The position numbers were made by a program, and so were the translations under genes. From an uncultured Lachnospiraceae bacterium (GTDB lineage Bacteria; Bacillota; Clostridia; Lachnospirales; Lachnospiraceae), in assembly GCA_947631505.1 (NCBI GenBank), contig CANRLR010000001.1, positions 62,001-126,000 on the forward strand: a stretch of DNA of 64,000 nt, written 5' to 3'. Under the pieces are notes generated by a model. The model ran no database searches, was not told the DNA's origin, and was given only the letters and a program-made list of their open reading frames with translations. Below, one piece after another: positions 17,269 to 26,292 of the stretch (position 1 is its first letter; every line of letters starts with the position of its first letter).

Positions 17269-18450
17269 TTATTCATTAATCTCTACAATTCGTCCTACAT
17301 CCGAATTACCCGAATACATTTTAAAATAATTATTTACTCTGTTCATAAAGAAAAACTGTGACTGTTCCGCGGGCAGCGGTGCTAATGATGTCTTGCTCTC
17401 TTTTTCCTCAATTTTCTTTAGCTTATTGCTTTTCTGGATTTCATACTTTATTTTTCCGCTTTCCGAATCAGGAACCGAATATAAACGGCTCTTCTTACCA
17501 ATTCCCACTTCAATTTTGGAACCGCTTTCTGCTGTAATAACAGCAAGATTTCCCGATTTCACCTTAATCGTCCCCTCAATTCCCACATTGGAAATTGTCA
17601 TACGTTTTCCACCCGTCATAATCTCATCGGTCATTTCTCCCGGTTGTAACGTAATAGAATTTACATACACATTGCTATCCGTATCAATTGTATATACAAT
17701 TGCTCCCGCCTTTCCTTTATAAGTTTCCTCTGCCAAAGATATACTGGTATCCTCAGAAGTAATTTTCACACGATATGTTCCGTCTTTTTGGGCAGAGACC
17801 ATGACCGCTTCCGAACCATCTACACCGATCGGTAATTTTGTTTTGGTCTCCCCCGGCATAAGCGTAACCAAAAGTCCGCCCTCATTCGAGGTCGTACCAC
17901 TTAATAATTCATATACCGCCTTTTTCTCTTTAGGATTATAAGAAACTTTGAGAACGGCCCCGCCTTTTCCCGCGGTTGTGGTAACTCCACCATTTGCCGT
18001 AATGGTATCTCCTTCTTCGAGAGTCACTTCCGCCGTATTCTTTTTTGTTTTTTTAATAATAGCAACTCCACTGTTATTTGCATCCGTTACCAACTGAATA
18101 GAAACTGTTTTCGTTTTTATTTTCTTTTTCCCCTTTTTCTTCTTCGTATTATCCTTTACCTTTATAGCTCCCACCTGAATGGTACTATTCGCCCCCATGC
18201 CAATGGAACCACTTTTTAAACGTGCACTTCCGTTACCATTTAATGAAAATACAGCCTCTTCCTTTGTATCCTTTACTGCCATAAAAGACATGCTTTTCCC
18301 AACATTTGTCATAATTCCAATCGAATTTTCCGCTACTGCGGCAGATGAAACTACATCTTTCATTCCAACTCCCAATCCTAAAAATGCAATCCCAAGTACA
18401 ATCTTACCAATGAATTTCTTCCCAACCTGTACTTTTTTGCAAATCCCCAT
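17269..18450 (-). CDS. Unrecognised secreted or anchored beta-rich protein
   Basis: I do not recognise this 393-residue protein. One N-terminal hydrophobic segment (about residues 14-36, IVLGIAFLGLGVGM) is a signal peptide or anchor. The remainder is rich in Gly, Thr, Ser and Val with many short hydrophobic strands (repeated -AVLKVSYNP-, -SIQLVTD-, -GTIKVKSGNLAVI- patterns). This suggests a beta-sandwich or beta-solenoid as in FecR-type or surface proteins. There is a Lys block around 90-105, and the last ~40 residues are non-repetitive. The ATG at 18450 follows GGAGG. It has its own promoter and no obvious strong terminator before the thi promoter. Confidence 0.7.
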   Translation of the reverse strand: MGICKKVQVGKKFIGKIVLGIAFLGLGVGMKDVVSSAAVAENSIGIMTNVGKSMSFMAVKDTKEEAVFSLNGNGSARLKSGSIGMGANSTIQVGAIKVKDNTKKKKGKKKIKTKTVSIQLVTDANNSGVAIIKKTKKNTAEVTLEEGDTITANGGVTTTAGKGGAVLKVSYNPKEKKAVYELLSGTTSNEGGLLVTLMPGETKTKLPIGVDGSEAVMVSAQKDGTYRVKITSEDTSISLAEETYKGKAGAIVYTIDTDSNVYVNSITLQPGEMTDEIMTGGKRMTISNVGIEGTIKVKSGNLAVITAESGSKIEVGIGKKSRLYSVPDSESGKIKYEIQKSNKLKKIEEKESKTSLAPLPAEQSQFFFMNRVNNYFKMYSGNSDVGRIVEINE

Positions 18451-18514
18451 GTCTGCCTCCATTCTTTTGCTCACGCAACAAAAAAAATTAACACTCTTTA
18501 CTATGTGTTTTCAC

Positions 18515-18543
18515 ATTATATTACACATGTAGAATATTTTCAA
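18515..18543 (-). promoter_or_regulatory. Promoter of the 17269-18450 gene
   Basis: Minus strand TTGAAA (18538-18543), 17 bp, TATAAT (18515-18520). Spacer and flank contain a loose ATGTGT/ACACAT dyad. The rest of 18451-18716 holds only this promoter and the aroB terminator. Confidence 0.65.
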
Positions 18544-18563
18544 CTGTTTTTTTTTACCAAAAA

Positions 18564-18603
18564 ACAACTTGAAAACAGCGTAAAATCGCTATTCTCAAGT
18601 TGT
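18564..18603 (-). terminator. Terminator of the GT2-GH5-beta-helix-PAP2-aroB operon
   Basis: ACAACTTGA pairs with TCAAGTTGT, with an inner CAGCG/CGCT stem, and the minus strand continues into TTTTTT. It lies ~110 nt after the aroB stop. Confidence 0.8.
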
Positions 18604-18716
18604 AGTATTTTCCTTTTCCTCAAACCACATGATTTGGGAAAATTATCAAATTGTAAATTTTTTGTAAACAAACAATTTATAAAAATAGGAAACAGGCATC
18701 TTTTTTCTTCCGGCAT

Positions 18717-19829
18717 TTACATTTCCGACAAAACATCCCGGATTTCTTCCTCTGTCGTTGGTCTCGCATATATCTCATCACCAAAACTCATCACCTGACC
18801 AATTCCCTTTTGAAACACCATACGAATTTTTCCATCCCGCACCTTTTTATCCGTATACAATTTTTTCACTAACGCTTCTCTATCGATATACGCAGGAATT
18901 GCTACCGGCAGGCCCGTTTTTTCCAAAAGATGAATCACACGATTGCGCTGTTCCTCTGTTAGAAATCCAAGCTTACAGCCCAGTCTGACCTGTGCCACCA
19001 TTCCGATTGACACTGCCTCGCCATGTAATAACTGATAATCACTTACCGTTTCAATCGCACGTCCAACGGTATGCCCCAGATTCAAAATCTCACGAAGACT
19101 TTTTTCCTTTTCATCTTTCATTACCACTTCATACTTCACAGCACAGTTCTTTTCAGAAATATACTCACATACCTCAGCGTCACATGCCAGTACATCCTCC
19201 ACATGATTTTCCAGATAATAGAAGAATCCTTCGTCCGCAAGGCAAGCATGCTTAATCGTTTCCGCCATTCCATTTATCATATGTTCTTTTGGTAAGGTCT
19301 TCCACGTCTCAATATCGACATAAACTTTCAATGGCTGATAAATCAATCCAATCAGATTGGTGGCAAGCTCCGTATCCACTGCCGTCTTTCCACCAATAGA
19401 AGCATCCGCCGCAGACAAATGTGTCGTAGCATAATTAATAAACGGAACCCCTCTGCCGTAAGTCCCCGCCAAAAATCCTGCTAAATCCGACACCACACCA
19501 CCACCGACCGCAATAACACAACAATCTCTGCGGTAAGATTTTGCCAGCATAGCATCCTCAAGCATTTCCTTTGTCTTTCTTATTTTACTTTTTTCTCCTG
19601 CCGGGAAAACAAATAAATCCCCTTGATATCCCGCTTTTCTAAGCTCATCCAAAATAGGCTGTGCATACAAATCCGCTACATGAGAATCCGTTATGACGGC
19701 GAATTTTTTTATCGTTCCTGCCAATCCACCCTTTATATCTTCCATGAACTGTGGAATCAAATTTCTTCCAATCTGCACATCATAAGAATCATCCACAACT
19801 TTTCTCAGCTCTACACGAAAACTCTTCAT
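18717..19829 (-). CDS. aroB: 3-dehydroquinate synthase (AroB-like)
   Basis: NAD- and metal-dependent cyclase that makes 3-dehydroquinate from DAHP, step two of the shikimate pathway. NAD-binding GGGVVSDLAGF and metal ligands in GMAETIKHA, LNLGHTVGRAIE and LLHGEAVS are present. The usual PTTLL-x-(V)DSSVGGK block reads ATTHLSAADASIGGK, so the active-site loop is unusual; another sugar phosphate cyclase cannot be fully excluded. The ATG at 19829 follows GGAGGTT. 370 residues. It closes an operon of cell-surface genes, and no other aro genes are adjacent. Confidence 0.85.
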   Translation of the reverse strand: MKSFRVELRKVVDDSYDVQIGRNLIPQFMEDIKGGLAGTIKKFAVITDSHVADLYAQPILDELRKAGYQGDLFVFPAGEKSKIRKTKEMLEDAMLAKSYRRDCCVIAVGGGVVSDLAGFLAGTYGRGVPFINYATTHLSAADASIGGKTAVDTELATNLIGLIYQPLKVYVDIETWKTLPKEHMINGMAETIKHACLADEGFFYYLENHVEDVLACDAEVCEYISEKNCAVKYEVVMKDEKEKSLREILNLGHTVGRAIETVSDYQLLHGEAVSIGMVAQVRLGCKLGFLTEEQRNRVIHLLEKTGLPVAIPAYIDREALVKKLYTDKKVRDGKIRMVFQKGIGQVMSFGDEIYARPTTEEEIRDVLSEM

Positions 19830-19876
19830 CGTAACCTCCATTCCAATAACGTTCACACATTCCATATTGTGAACCA

Positions 19877-20566
19877 TTACCCCTCAATTTTATCCCGCTT
19901 CTGTCTCGCATACACATACTTCACCGTGGAATAATAAAGCCATACAAGTGCCACGCTCAGTAATATACCACCGACAATATCCGTAAACCAGTGGACACCG
20001 GATAACAGCCTTCCCACTACCATAATAACAATCATAAGAGCAGAAAAGAGAACCGCTGTGTTTCTTAACATTTCATGTTTTATCAGACGGACACACTGCA
20101 TAATTGCCGTTGTCATAACACAGCAGACCAGCACCGTATGGGAAGATGGATAAGAGGCTTCCAGTCCTTCCTCCAAAATAACAGGACGATAATTAATAAC
20201 TACTACTTCAAAAAATACATAAAACGCCATTACAACAACATAAAATCCACCCAGAACCAAAATACTGGAATCAATCTTTAAGATACTTTTTCTCTGAATA
20301 AGCTGAACAAGTCCTACACCGGCAAACGCGACTACAACCAATAACGCGATCTTTCCTAAAATATCCGTTATCTTATACCAGAGAGAATGATATCCTCCTA
20401 CCGCATCCATAAAAAATTGATTCACGGAAGCAAATCCGACCGCAGAATCTTTTGGCCCAACCGCTTTCACATCTACAAACATTACCAGAACCGTGTACAG
20501 AACAAATATTAGAAACAGCACACCGGTAATCATAAAATTATTTTTTACCCTCTTATCTCTCATCAT
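19877..20566 (-). CDS. PAP2-family membrane phosphatase
   Basis: A 229-residue polytopic protein with about six membrane helices. The three PAP2 phosphatase motifs are present: NYRPV with preceding basic context, YPSSHT, and GRLLSGVHWFTDIVGG. Family members dephosphorylate undecaprenyl pyrophosphate or phosphatidic/phosphatidylglycerol phosphates outside the membrane. With a glycosyltransferase in the same operon, recycling of a lipid carrier is plausible but inferred. Confidence 0.9.
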   Translation of the reverse strand: MMRDKRVKNNFMITGVLFLIFVLYTVLVMFVDVKAVGPKDSAVGFASVNQFFMDAVGGYHSLWYKITDILGKIALLVVVAFAGVGLVQLIQRKSILKIDSSILVLGGFYVVVMAFYVFFEVVVINYRPVILEEGLEASYPSSHTVLVCCVMTTAIMQCVRLIKHEMLRNTAVLFSALMIVIMVVGRLLSGVHWFTDIVGGILLSVALVWLYYSTVKYVYARQKRDKIEG

Positions 20567-20608
20567 TCCATCTCTCCTATGTGTCTTTTCTGATTCATCT
20601 TCCGCTCG

Positions 20609-22666
20609 TTACTTTACAATATATCTTTTTACCACCGTATTATTCCATTTATCCTGCACCTGTACCCGCACCTGCTTTTTCTTTTTCAGTTTTTTAACAG
20701 GTACTTTAAAAACTCCATCTTTTTTTGCCTTCTTTGTTCTTGCCTTTTTGTTATAGAGAACCGAAACTTTCATTTTGCCACTGGTTCTTCCTAATATTTC
20801 CTTTTTCCCTTTTTTCACGGAACAGTGAAGAATATGGACATTCCACTTTCTGTTTTTGGAATCCGACGAATAAATAATGCCGTAATTTTTTGCGGAAATA
20901 ATCTCATTCTTTGCAGCACTGCTCTTTTTCACTTTAGAAAAAGCAATCCCATATTTCCCTGCCTTTGAAATCGTATTCCCCTCCACCTTTATATTGGACT
21001 CTCTGGAAATGACAATGCCACTGCTTTTACTCGAAGAAATCGTATTTTTCAATACGCGGGTATCATCTGATTTTTTCACATATATTCCAAATTTCCGGGC
21101 AGAAACCACTCTATTCCTTTGTATCGTTCCCTGAGGGGAATCTTTGATTACGATTCCATTTTTTCGGGAAGCTTTTATTATATTTCCCTCAATCCAATAA
21201 CCGGAACTTGTCTTGCTCACCACAATTCCGCCCAAGCGGTCATTGGAGATCACATTTCCTGTAATACTTGCCTGCAGGGTCGTTTTAATATAAATACTAC
21301 GCTTTGTTGATGCTTTCACGTTATTTCCAAAGATAGATACAACATTTCCATTTTGCACAGCAATTCCGTTCTCTTTTGGTGCCGTTACCACATTTCCCTG
21401 AATGCTTACATTACTGCTGTCTGAAACAAGAATTCCGGTTTTGCCGCCTTTCACAACACGGTTACCTGTTATTTGAACCTGATTACCATAATCCACATAA
21501 ATTCCTGCCAGAGCAGTGGAATCTGCTGCTATTTCTGTCGGTGCAATTCCGTTTCCACTGATTTGTACTCCAGAGACAACTCGTTCTTTGCATCCTGCCA
21601 CACGAATGCCAAAACCATTTTTAGTCCCTGTCGCAGTCTGTATCTGATTGTTCGATATCGTAACATTTAAGTTCGCAGGAACGGCTTCTGTACGGACTCC
21701 CCGCAAAGTTGCCAGATAATTCGATTTTCCTTCTTCATCCTTATCATTATCTGAAGCGTTGGCGAACAAATAGACTTTAATCCCACATCCGGCTTTTTGA
21801 ATCTGGTTTCCTGTTATTTGTATATTTTTGTAATGATATGCCTTAATTGCTTCATAGGTAATATTGGAAAAAAAATTATTTGTTATCACAATATTGGAAG
21901 GGTACAGACCTGCCACCGCAATATGGGTACCAACTCCCCTCGGTACATTGAGAAAGGAACAATCTGTGACTGTTATATGATTGCAGACCGTATCATCATA
22001 TACGGTTTTCTCCTGTGCCGAAGGTGCCATAGAAGAATTGTGCATACAATCGATATGAATTGCTTCTTTCCTTGATGAATATGCAATAAAATCACGGAAT
22101 ACACACCTCTGCACAACGACCTGATTTACCCCCTCAATCGTTAAATAGTGGCTATTGTACAAATTTCTCATTGTCAGGTTAGTGAAACGAAAATTAGAAC
22201 CATGCATAAAACGAAAAGCTTCCATCGAAACACCATAGTTTCCCTGTCCCGCTCTGCCCTGCATATCCCAGATTCCGCCATTAATTGAGATATTTCCCGC
22301 TCCACTATAACCACCGGCACCCACACAATAGTTTGCAATCAGTGGCGCACGTTTATTGATCCGCTTTGCCTTATCTGCCCAAACATAATAAATCGTTGCC
22401 CCTGTTGCCTCAATTGCCGTATTGCTATATACAATAAGAGGGCCGGTTATATAATAGTTTCCTGGTCTCAATACTACTTTCAAATTTGTATACTTCGGAG
22501 TCTTCCCCTTTTGAAGGTCAAATGCCTCCTGCAGCCCATCTCCATTCTTGTAATTTTTAGTCGAAATCGTAACCGTTCTTGACTCTGCTTTTGCCATGGT
22601 TGGTATCGAAAATCCAATCAGCATTAAAACAAAAGCAGCTATCACATACTTTATTTTTTCCACCAT
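20609..22666 (-). CDS. Secreted right-handed parallel beta-helix protein
   Basis: A signal peptide (about 1-28, ending AKAES) is followed by ~550 residues of regular beta-helix rungs of 21-24 residues, with recurring patterns such as NVSIQGNVVTAPKENGIAV and NGIVIKDSP typical of NosD/pectate-lyase-like helices. The last ~80 residues are very lysine-rich and could bind an acidic wall polymer. I chose the ATG at 22666, which overlaps the GH5 stop; an in-frame GTG at 22678 is too close to its SD. The fold suggests binding or cleaving of an acidic polysaccharide; catalytic residues are not assignable. Third gene of the operon. Confidence 0.85.
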   Translation of the reverse strand: MVEKIKYVIAAFVLMLIGFSIPTMAKAESRTVTISTKNYKNGDGLQEAFDLQKGKTPKYTNLKVVLRPGNYYITGPLIVYSNTAIEATGATIYYVWADKAKRINKRAPLIANYCVGAGGYSGAGNISINGGIWDMQGRAGQGNYGVSMEAFRFMHGSNFRFTNLTMRNLYNSHYLTIEGVNQVVVQRCVFRDFIAYSSRKEAIHIDCMHNSSMAPSAQEKTVYDDTVCNHITVTDCSFLNVPRGVGTHIAVAGLYPSNIVITNNFFSNITYEAIKAYHYKNIQITGNQIQKAGCGIKVYLFANASDNDKDEEGKSNYLATLRGVRTEAVPANLNVTISNNQIQTATGTKNGFGIRVAGCKERVVSGVQISGNGIAPTEIAADSTALAGIYVDYGNQVQITGNRVVKGGKTGILVSDSSNVSIQGNVVTAPKENGIAVQNGNVVSIFGNNVKASTKRSIYIKTTLQASITGNVISNDRLGGIVVSKTSSGYWIEGNIIKASRKNGIVIKDSPQGTIQRNRVVSARKFGIYVKKSDDTRVLKNTISSSKSSGIVISRESNIKVEGNTISKAGKYGIAFSKVKKSSAAKNEIISAKNYGIIYSSDSKNRKWNVHILHCSVKKGKKEILGRTSGKMKVSVLYNKKARTKKAKKDGVFKVPVKKLKKKKQVRVQVQDKWNNTVVKRYIVK

Positions 22667-23628
22667 GCAACAATCCACTTTCCTGTTTTTGATAAGTTAG
22701 CTTTTGTGAAACTACCTGTCTTTTTACAATTGGATCGAAGCAGTGCCGATGTCTCATTTTTATTTGAAACATTCCATGCCACATAACCAATCTTATACTT
22801 TTTCAGCAGTTTCATCCATTTTGTTCCACTGCTCTTATTGATGCTGCCATTTCCAGATGCATCTGTAATGTTAAATTCAGTGACTAACATCGGCAGCCCC
22901 GCTTTATAAGCTTTTTTCATCTTATCACGAATTCCATTTGTATGAGTTGCCGCATAAAAATGTAACGCATATACAATATTTTTCTGTTTTAATGGTTTTG
23001 CTGCCACAACATCAACGTCCTGTGACCAGTTCGGTGTTCCCACAATAATCAAATTTTTCTTATCGTACTTGCGAATCTGCTTTATCACCTTATTGGCATA
23101 AGGACGAATGTGTTTCTCCCATGTAACATTACCATTGGGTTCATTGCAAATCTCATACAGAATATTTTTTTGCTTGCCATATTTCTTGGCAAAATGCTGG
23201 AAAAATTGCAATGCCTGCTTTTGATGCGTCTTTGGATTTCCATCGCTTAAAATATGCCAGTCAATAATCACATACATTCCTGATTCTGTTGCATATTGAA
23301 TTCCCTCTTCCACTTTACTGTAAAGGTCTTTGGAATATCCTGCATTCGGATCACTGTAAAATGCCAGTCGGATTGTATTAGCTCCCATTTTCTTAAAGCT
23401 TTTGAAACAGGACTTATTGACATATTGTGGAAACCATGCGATACCATGCGTACTGACACCTTTTAGTTGTACTTTCTTCCCCTTTTTATTGACAATATTC
23501 GTTCCCTTTACTGAGAGCCGTCCCCACTTTTCCACCGGAGTGGCAGCCTGAACAGCCTTTGATGAAGTAAGCCAGACAGAACTACAGGCAAACACTATTA
23601 CTATCAGCCATTTTATATATTTCTTCAT
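22651..23628 (-). CDS. Secreted GH5 cellulase / endoglucanase
   Basis: Signal peptide (about 1-28, VQAA) and a single GH5 TIM barrel; 325 residues with no binding module or dockerin. The acid/base Glu163 lies in YEICNEPNG and the nucleophile Glu251 in MLVTEFNIT, spaced as in GH5 subfamily 2 endoglucanases. HGIAWFP and YVIIDWH match the family. Nearest activity is beta-1,4-glucan hydrolysis. Its place between a glycosyltransferase and a beta-helix protein suggests trimming of a self-made polymer rather than dietary cellulose. Confidence 0.88.
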   Translation of the reverse strand: MKKYIKWLIVIVFACSSVWLTSSKAVQAATPVEKWGRLSVKGTNIVNKKGKKVQLKGVSTHGIAWFPQYVNKSCFKSFKKMGANTIRLAFYSDPNAGYSKDLYSKVEEGIQYATESGMYVIIDWHILSDGNPKTHQKQALQFFQHFAKKYGKQKNILYEICNEPNGNVTWEKHIRPYANKVIKQIRKYDKKNLIIVGTPNWSQDVDVVAAKPLKQKNIVYALHFYAATHTNGIRDKMKKAYKAGLPMLVTEFNITDASGNGSINKSSGTKWMKLLKKYKIGYVAWNVSNKNETSALLRSNCKKTGSFTKANLSKTGKWIVAWWKK

Positions 23629-23644
23629 TTTTCGCCATCTCCTT

Positions 23645-24919
23645 TCAATCCCGCAACCGCTTACATGCTTCCATAAATGCGCCCTGATTCATGTAAAGGT
23701 ATAATAATTTAGAATACTTATAATTTTTCACCGTCAGCACATCGTCTTCCGTTATAATACAGTTTCTTCTTCCATCAATATAGATTTCTTTACGTGACAA
23801 GTCTTCCACATCAAAGATATAGGGACACAAGTGAAATACGACTTCCGCTTCTTCTGGAGATGCCTCTTCTTTCATATTTTCATTCGCCTGTTCCAAAAAG
23901 TTACGGAGATACAAAGCATCTTCTTCCATATTATCAACAATAAGACAATACGATTTTTTGTCCTGTACAAATGCAATCAATTTATCATCATTGGCATCAT
24001 TCAAAAGGATTTTACCCTCCGATGCTTTTCCCCGAACCCCTTGAATTGCATCATAATAGGAATAGGAAATCGACTGCATGATATGATGTTCCTCCCGGAA
24101 CATGCTCTCATACATAGCATCAAAATAATCTCCTAGTGCACATAGGCTCATTTTTTCCAATTGCTCTTCCGGTGTATACCGCATAAAAAAATTAGTCCGG
24201 TTTCTCCACATATAATAATTCAAAAATGTAGTCGGTTTTTTTGTATTGGCTCCCATCTGATGAAGTGCTGCTGCATTTCCCAACGTCACCACTCGATAAC
24301 CTGCGAGATTCATTCTGTGTCCCCATTCAATATCATCCCAATAAATAAAATTATCCTCCGGCATAATCCCCACATCTGTCTCTCGGATAATGTCTCCCCG
24401 TACCATAACGGCACAGGTTGCCACAGTATCACAGGAAATAACTTCCGGCAAAGTCCCATCCTCAAGCCTATCTGCATAAAGTGTTCTCGCTGTGCAACGG
24501 TCAAAATCAATCATAAGACCACATTGTTGTATATATTCCGGCATTTGTCTGTGATAAACACGACAGCCTGCCATTCCCACATCCAAATTATTTTCCATAT
24601 ATTCATAAAGCACCTGTATGGCATTTTCATCCACCTGTGCATCATCATCTAAAAGCATAAAATACGAATATCCCCTATCACGCACTACCCGAAGTCCCGT
24701 ATTAAAACCACCGGAACCACCGAGATTCTCTTTATTTTGTAAAATTGTAACCTGATTCCCATAAGCTTCTGAAACAGCCTCCACGCTGCCATCGGTAGAA
24801 GCATTATCCACCATAAAAATATCAAAATTATGTACTTTACTCTCCAATACACTCTGAATACATTCGAGAACAAAATCCTTTTTATTAAAATTACATATTA
24901 CAACACCAATCGGGTTCAT
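23645..24919 (-). CDS. GT2 glycosyltransferase (rhamnosyl/galactofuranosyl-like)
   Basis: Cytoplasmic family-2 glycosyltransferase of the GlfT/RfbF type: VVICNFNKKDFVLECIQS and VDNASTDGS bind the sugar nucleotide, LLDDDAQV is the metal-binding DXD, and EDNFIYWDDIEWGHR is the acceptor/catalytic region. The C-terminal ~170 residues are a separate poorly known domain. The ATG at 24919 has GGAAAGG upstream. No membrane helices. It is the first gene of the operon with GH5, beta-helix, PAP2 and aroB, 16 nt before GH5. Confidence 0.87.
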   Translation of the reverse strand: MNPIGVVICNFNKKDFVLECIQSVLESKVHNFDIFMVDNASTDGSVEAVSEAYGNQVTILQNKENLGGSGGFNTGLRVVRDRGYSYFMLLDDDAQVDENAIQVLYEYMENNLDVGMAGCRVYHRQMPEYIQQCGLMIDFDRCTARTLYADRLEDGTLPEVISCDTVATCAVMVRGDIIRETDVGIMPEDNFIYWDDIEWGHRMNLAGYRVVTLGNAAALHQMGANTKKPTTFLNYYMWRNRTNFFMRYTPEEQLEKMSLCALGDYFDAMYESMFREEHHIMQSISYSYYDAIQGVRGKASEGKILLNDANDDKLIAFVQDKKSYCLIVDNMEEDALYLRNFLEQANENMKEEASPEEAEVVFHLCPYIFDVEDLSRKEIYIDGRRNCIITEDDVLTVKNYKYSKLLYLYMNQGAFMEACKRLRD

Positions 24920-24952
24920 GAGTACGCCTTTCCTATCGCTTCCTGTCATATA

Positions 24953-25077
24953 ATGATGTTAGGGGCAAAAGATATTTTGCCCCTAACTGATGTCCACGGA
25001 TTGCTCCATTGCTTCGCAATTCCCGCAATCCTTGTGATAAGGCCTGAGACGGCATAACCGCCCATGCCCCATCACAA
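24953..25077. repeat. Dispersed repeat family B, copy 1
   Basis: It begins ATGATGTTAGGGGC and shares ~48 bp with one mismatch with 59480-59530 (core GATGTCCACGGATTGCTCC). It contains a perfect 13-bp hairpin with a 4-base loop (24958-24970/24975-24987) and an outer TTGTGAT/ATCACAA pair (25032-25077). It fills the gap between etfA and the glycosyltransferase gene; the hairpin lacks a U-run. Its right end does not match the inverted repeat of copy 2, so it is probably degraded. Confidence 0.75.
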
Positions 25078-25099
25078 ATTATTAACGTGATATTTTTTC

Positions 25100-26134
25100 T
25101 TATTCTGCCATCTCGGCTTTCAACATCTCAGTCAATTGTGGAACAATCTTATTCAAATCGCCAACAATACCATAATCCGCTACATCAAAAATAGGAGCTG
25201 TCTCATCTTTATTGATAGCAATAATAATATCAGACTCTTCCATACCAGCAACATGCTGGATTGCTCCAGAAATACCAATGGCAAAGTATACGTTCGGACG
25301 TACTGTCTTACCGGTCTGTCCGACCTGAAGATCTTTTGGCAGCCAGCCATTATCCGTTACCGCACGGGAACAGCTTACAGTTCCGCCGATTACATCAGCA
25401 AGATCCTGTAATATCTTGAAGTTCTCTGCACTTCCTACACCACGTCCACCAGATACAAGGATATTGGCATCCATAATATCTACGGTATCCGTAACGGATT
25501 TCACAACATCAAGAATCTCAACGTATTTGTTATTCGGAGTGAATCCCGGATTATATTCAATCACTTCTGCTTTTGCTCCGGCAACCGGCTCAATCTTCTG
25601 CATAACTCCGGCACGTACAGTAGCCATCTGAGGACGGTTATAAGGACATGCAATCGTAGCAATTGTATTACCGCCAAATGCAGGACGAGTCATCAACAAC
25701 TGATTTGGAATCGTTTCCTTTGTCATAGTATCTGTAAAATCACCGATTTCAAGTACCGTACAGTCAGCTGTCAGACCAGTCGCTACACGGGCAGATACAC
25801 GAGGACCTAAGTCACGTCCAATTGCCGTAGCACCTACTAACATAATTTCCGGTTTATACTCATTGATTACACTGGCAAGGCCATGAGCATATGGCTCTGT
25901 TCTGTATACTTCCAATTCCGGATCATCCACAACGATAACTTTGTCTGCACCATATTCAGCAAGAGAATCTGCCAATCCCTTGATGCCGGAACCTAACAAT
26001 ACAGCAGTTACATCTGTATTCAGATCTTTTGCAAGATCTTTTGCTTTGCCGAGAAGTTCAAAAGCGATACTGCTTACTTCACCGTCAACCTGCTGGGCAA
26101 AGACATAAACACCTTTATATTCTTCTAAATTCAT
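25100..26134 (-). CDS. etfA: Electron transfer flavoprotein alpha subunit
   Basis: Pairs with EtfB to carry electrons to or from butyryl-CoA dehydrogenase; in clostridia the complex bifurcates electrons from NADH to crotonyl-CoA and ferredoxin. The C-terminal FAD domain shows SGGRGVGSAENF, SRAVTDNGW and the GISGAIQHVAGM block. The ATG at 26134 follows GGAGG; the ATG 12 bases upstream lies within that SD. 344 residues. Its SD lies inside the downstream direct repeat of a family A element, which separates it from etfB. Confidence 0.96.
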   Translation of the reverse strand: MNLEEYKGVYVFAQQVDGEVSSIAFELLGKAKDLAKDLNTDVTAVLLGSGIKGLADSLAEYGADKVIVVDDPELEVYRTEPYAHGLASVINEYKPEIMLVGATAIGRDLGPRVSARVATGLTADCTVLEIGDFTDTMTKETIPNQLLMTRPAFGGNTIATIACPYNRPQMATVRAGVMQKIEPVAGAKAEVIEYNPGFTPNNKYVEILDVVKSVTDTVDIMDANILVSGGRGVGSAENFKILQDLADVIGGTVSCSRAVTDNGWLPKDLQVGQTGKTVRPNVYFAIGISGAIQHVAGMEESDIIIAINKDETAPIFDVADYGIVGDLNKIVPQLTEMLKAEMAE

Positions 26135-26136
26135 TT

Positions 26137-26288
26137 TACCCTCCATTCCGGAGCGTTATGCGACGGGGCGATGAGAAAGCCGCGGATGCGGTTTCTCATC
26201 TGCCATCAAAGCTTATTTGTGACGCTCCGGCACAAATAGCTGTGCGAAAAATAAGTATCGAGCTTATTTTTCACACTACCCTCCATTC
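26137..26288 (-). repeat. Multi-hairpin element family A, copy 1 (etfB/etfA)
   Basis: A ~128-bp core (26149-26276) bounded by 12-bp direct repeats TACCCTCCATTC (26137-26148, 26277-26288), which on the mRNA strand read GAATGGAGGGTA, the etfA SD. Minus-strand order: hairpin 1 (GTGTGAAAAATAAG with CTTATTTTTCGCAC), hairpin 2 (ATTTGTG/CACAAAT), hairpin 3 (GATGAGAAA with TTTCTCATC, GC-rich tip), and GGAGCGT able to pair with terminal ACGCTCC. No ORF. Confidence 0.9.
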
Positions 26289-26292
26289 TTCG

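Noticed and set aside
24958-24987. Terminator after etfA
   Set aside because: The 13-bp hairpin has no U-run on either strand and belongs to a dispersed repeat; termination there is unproven.
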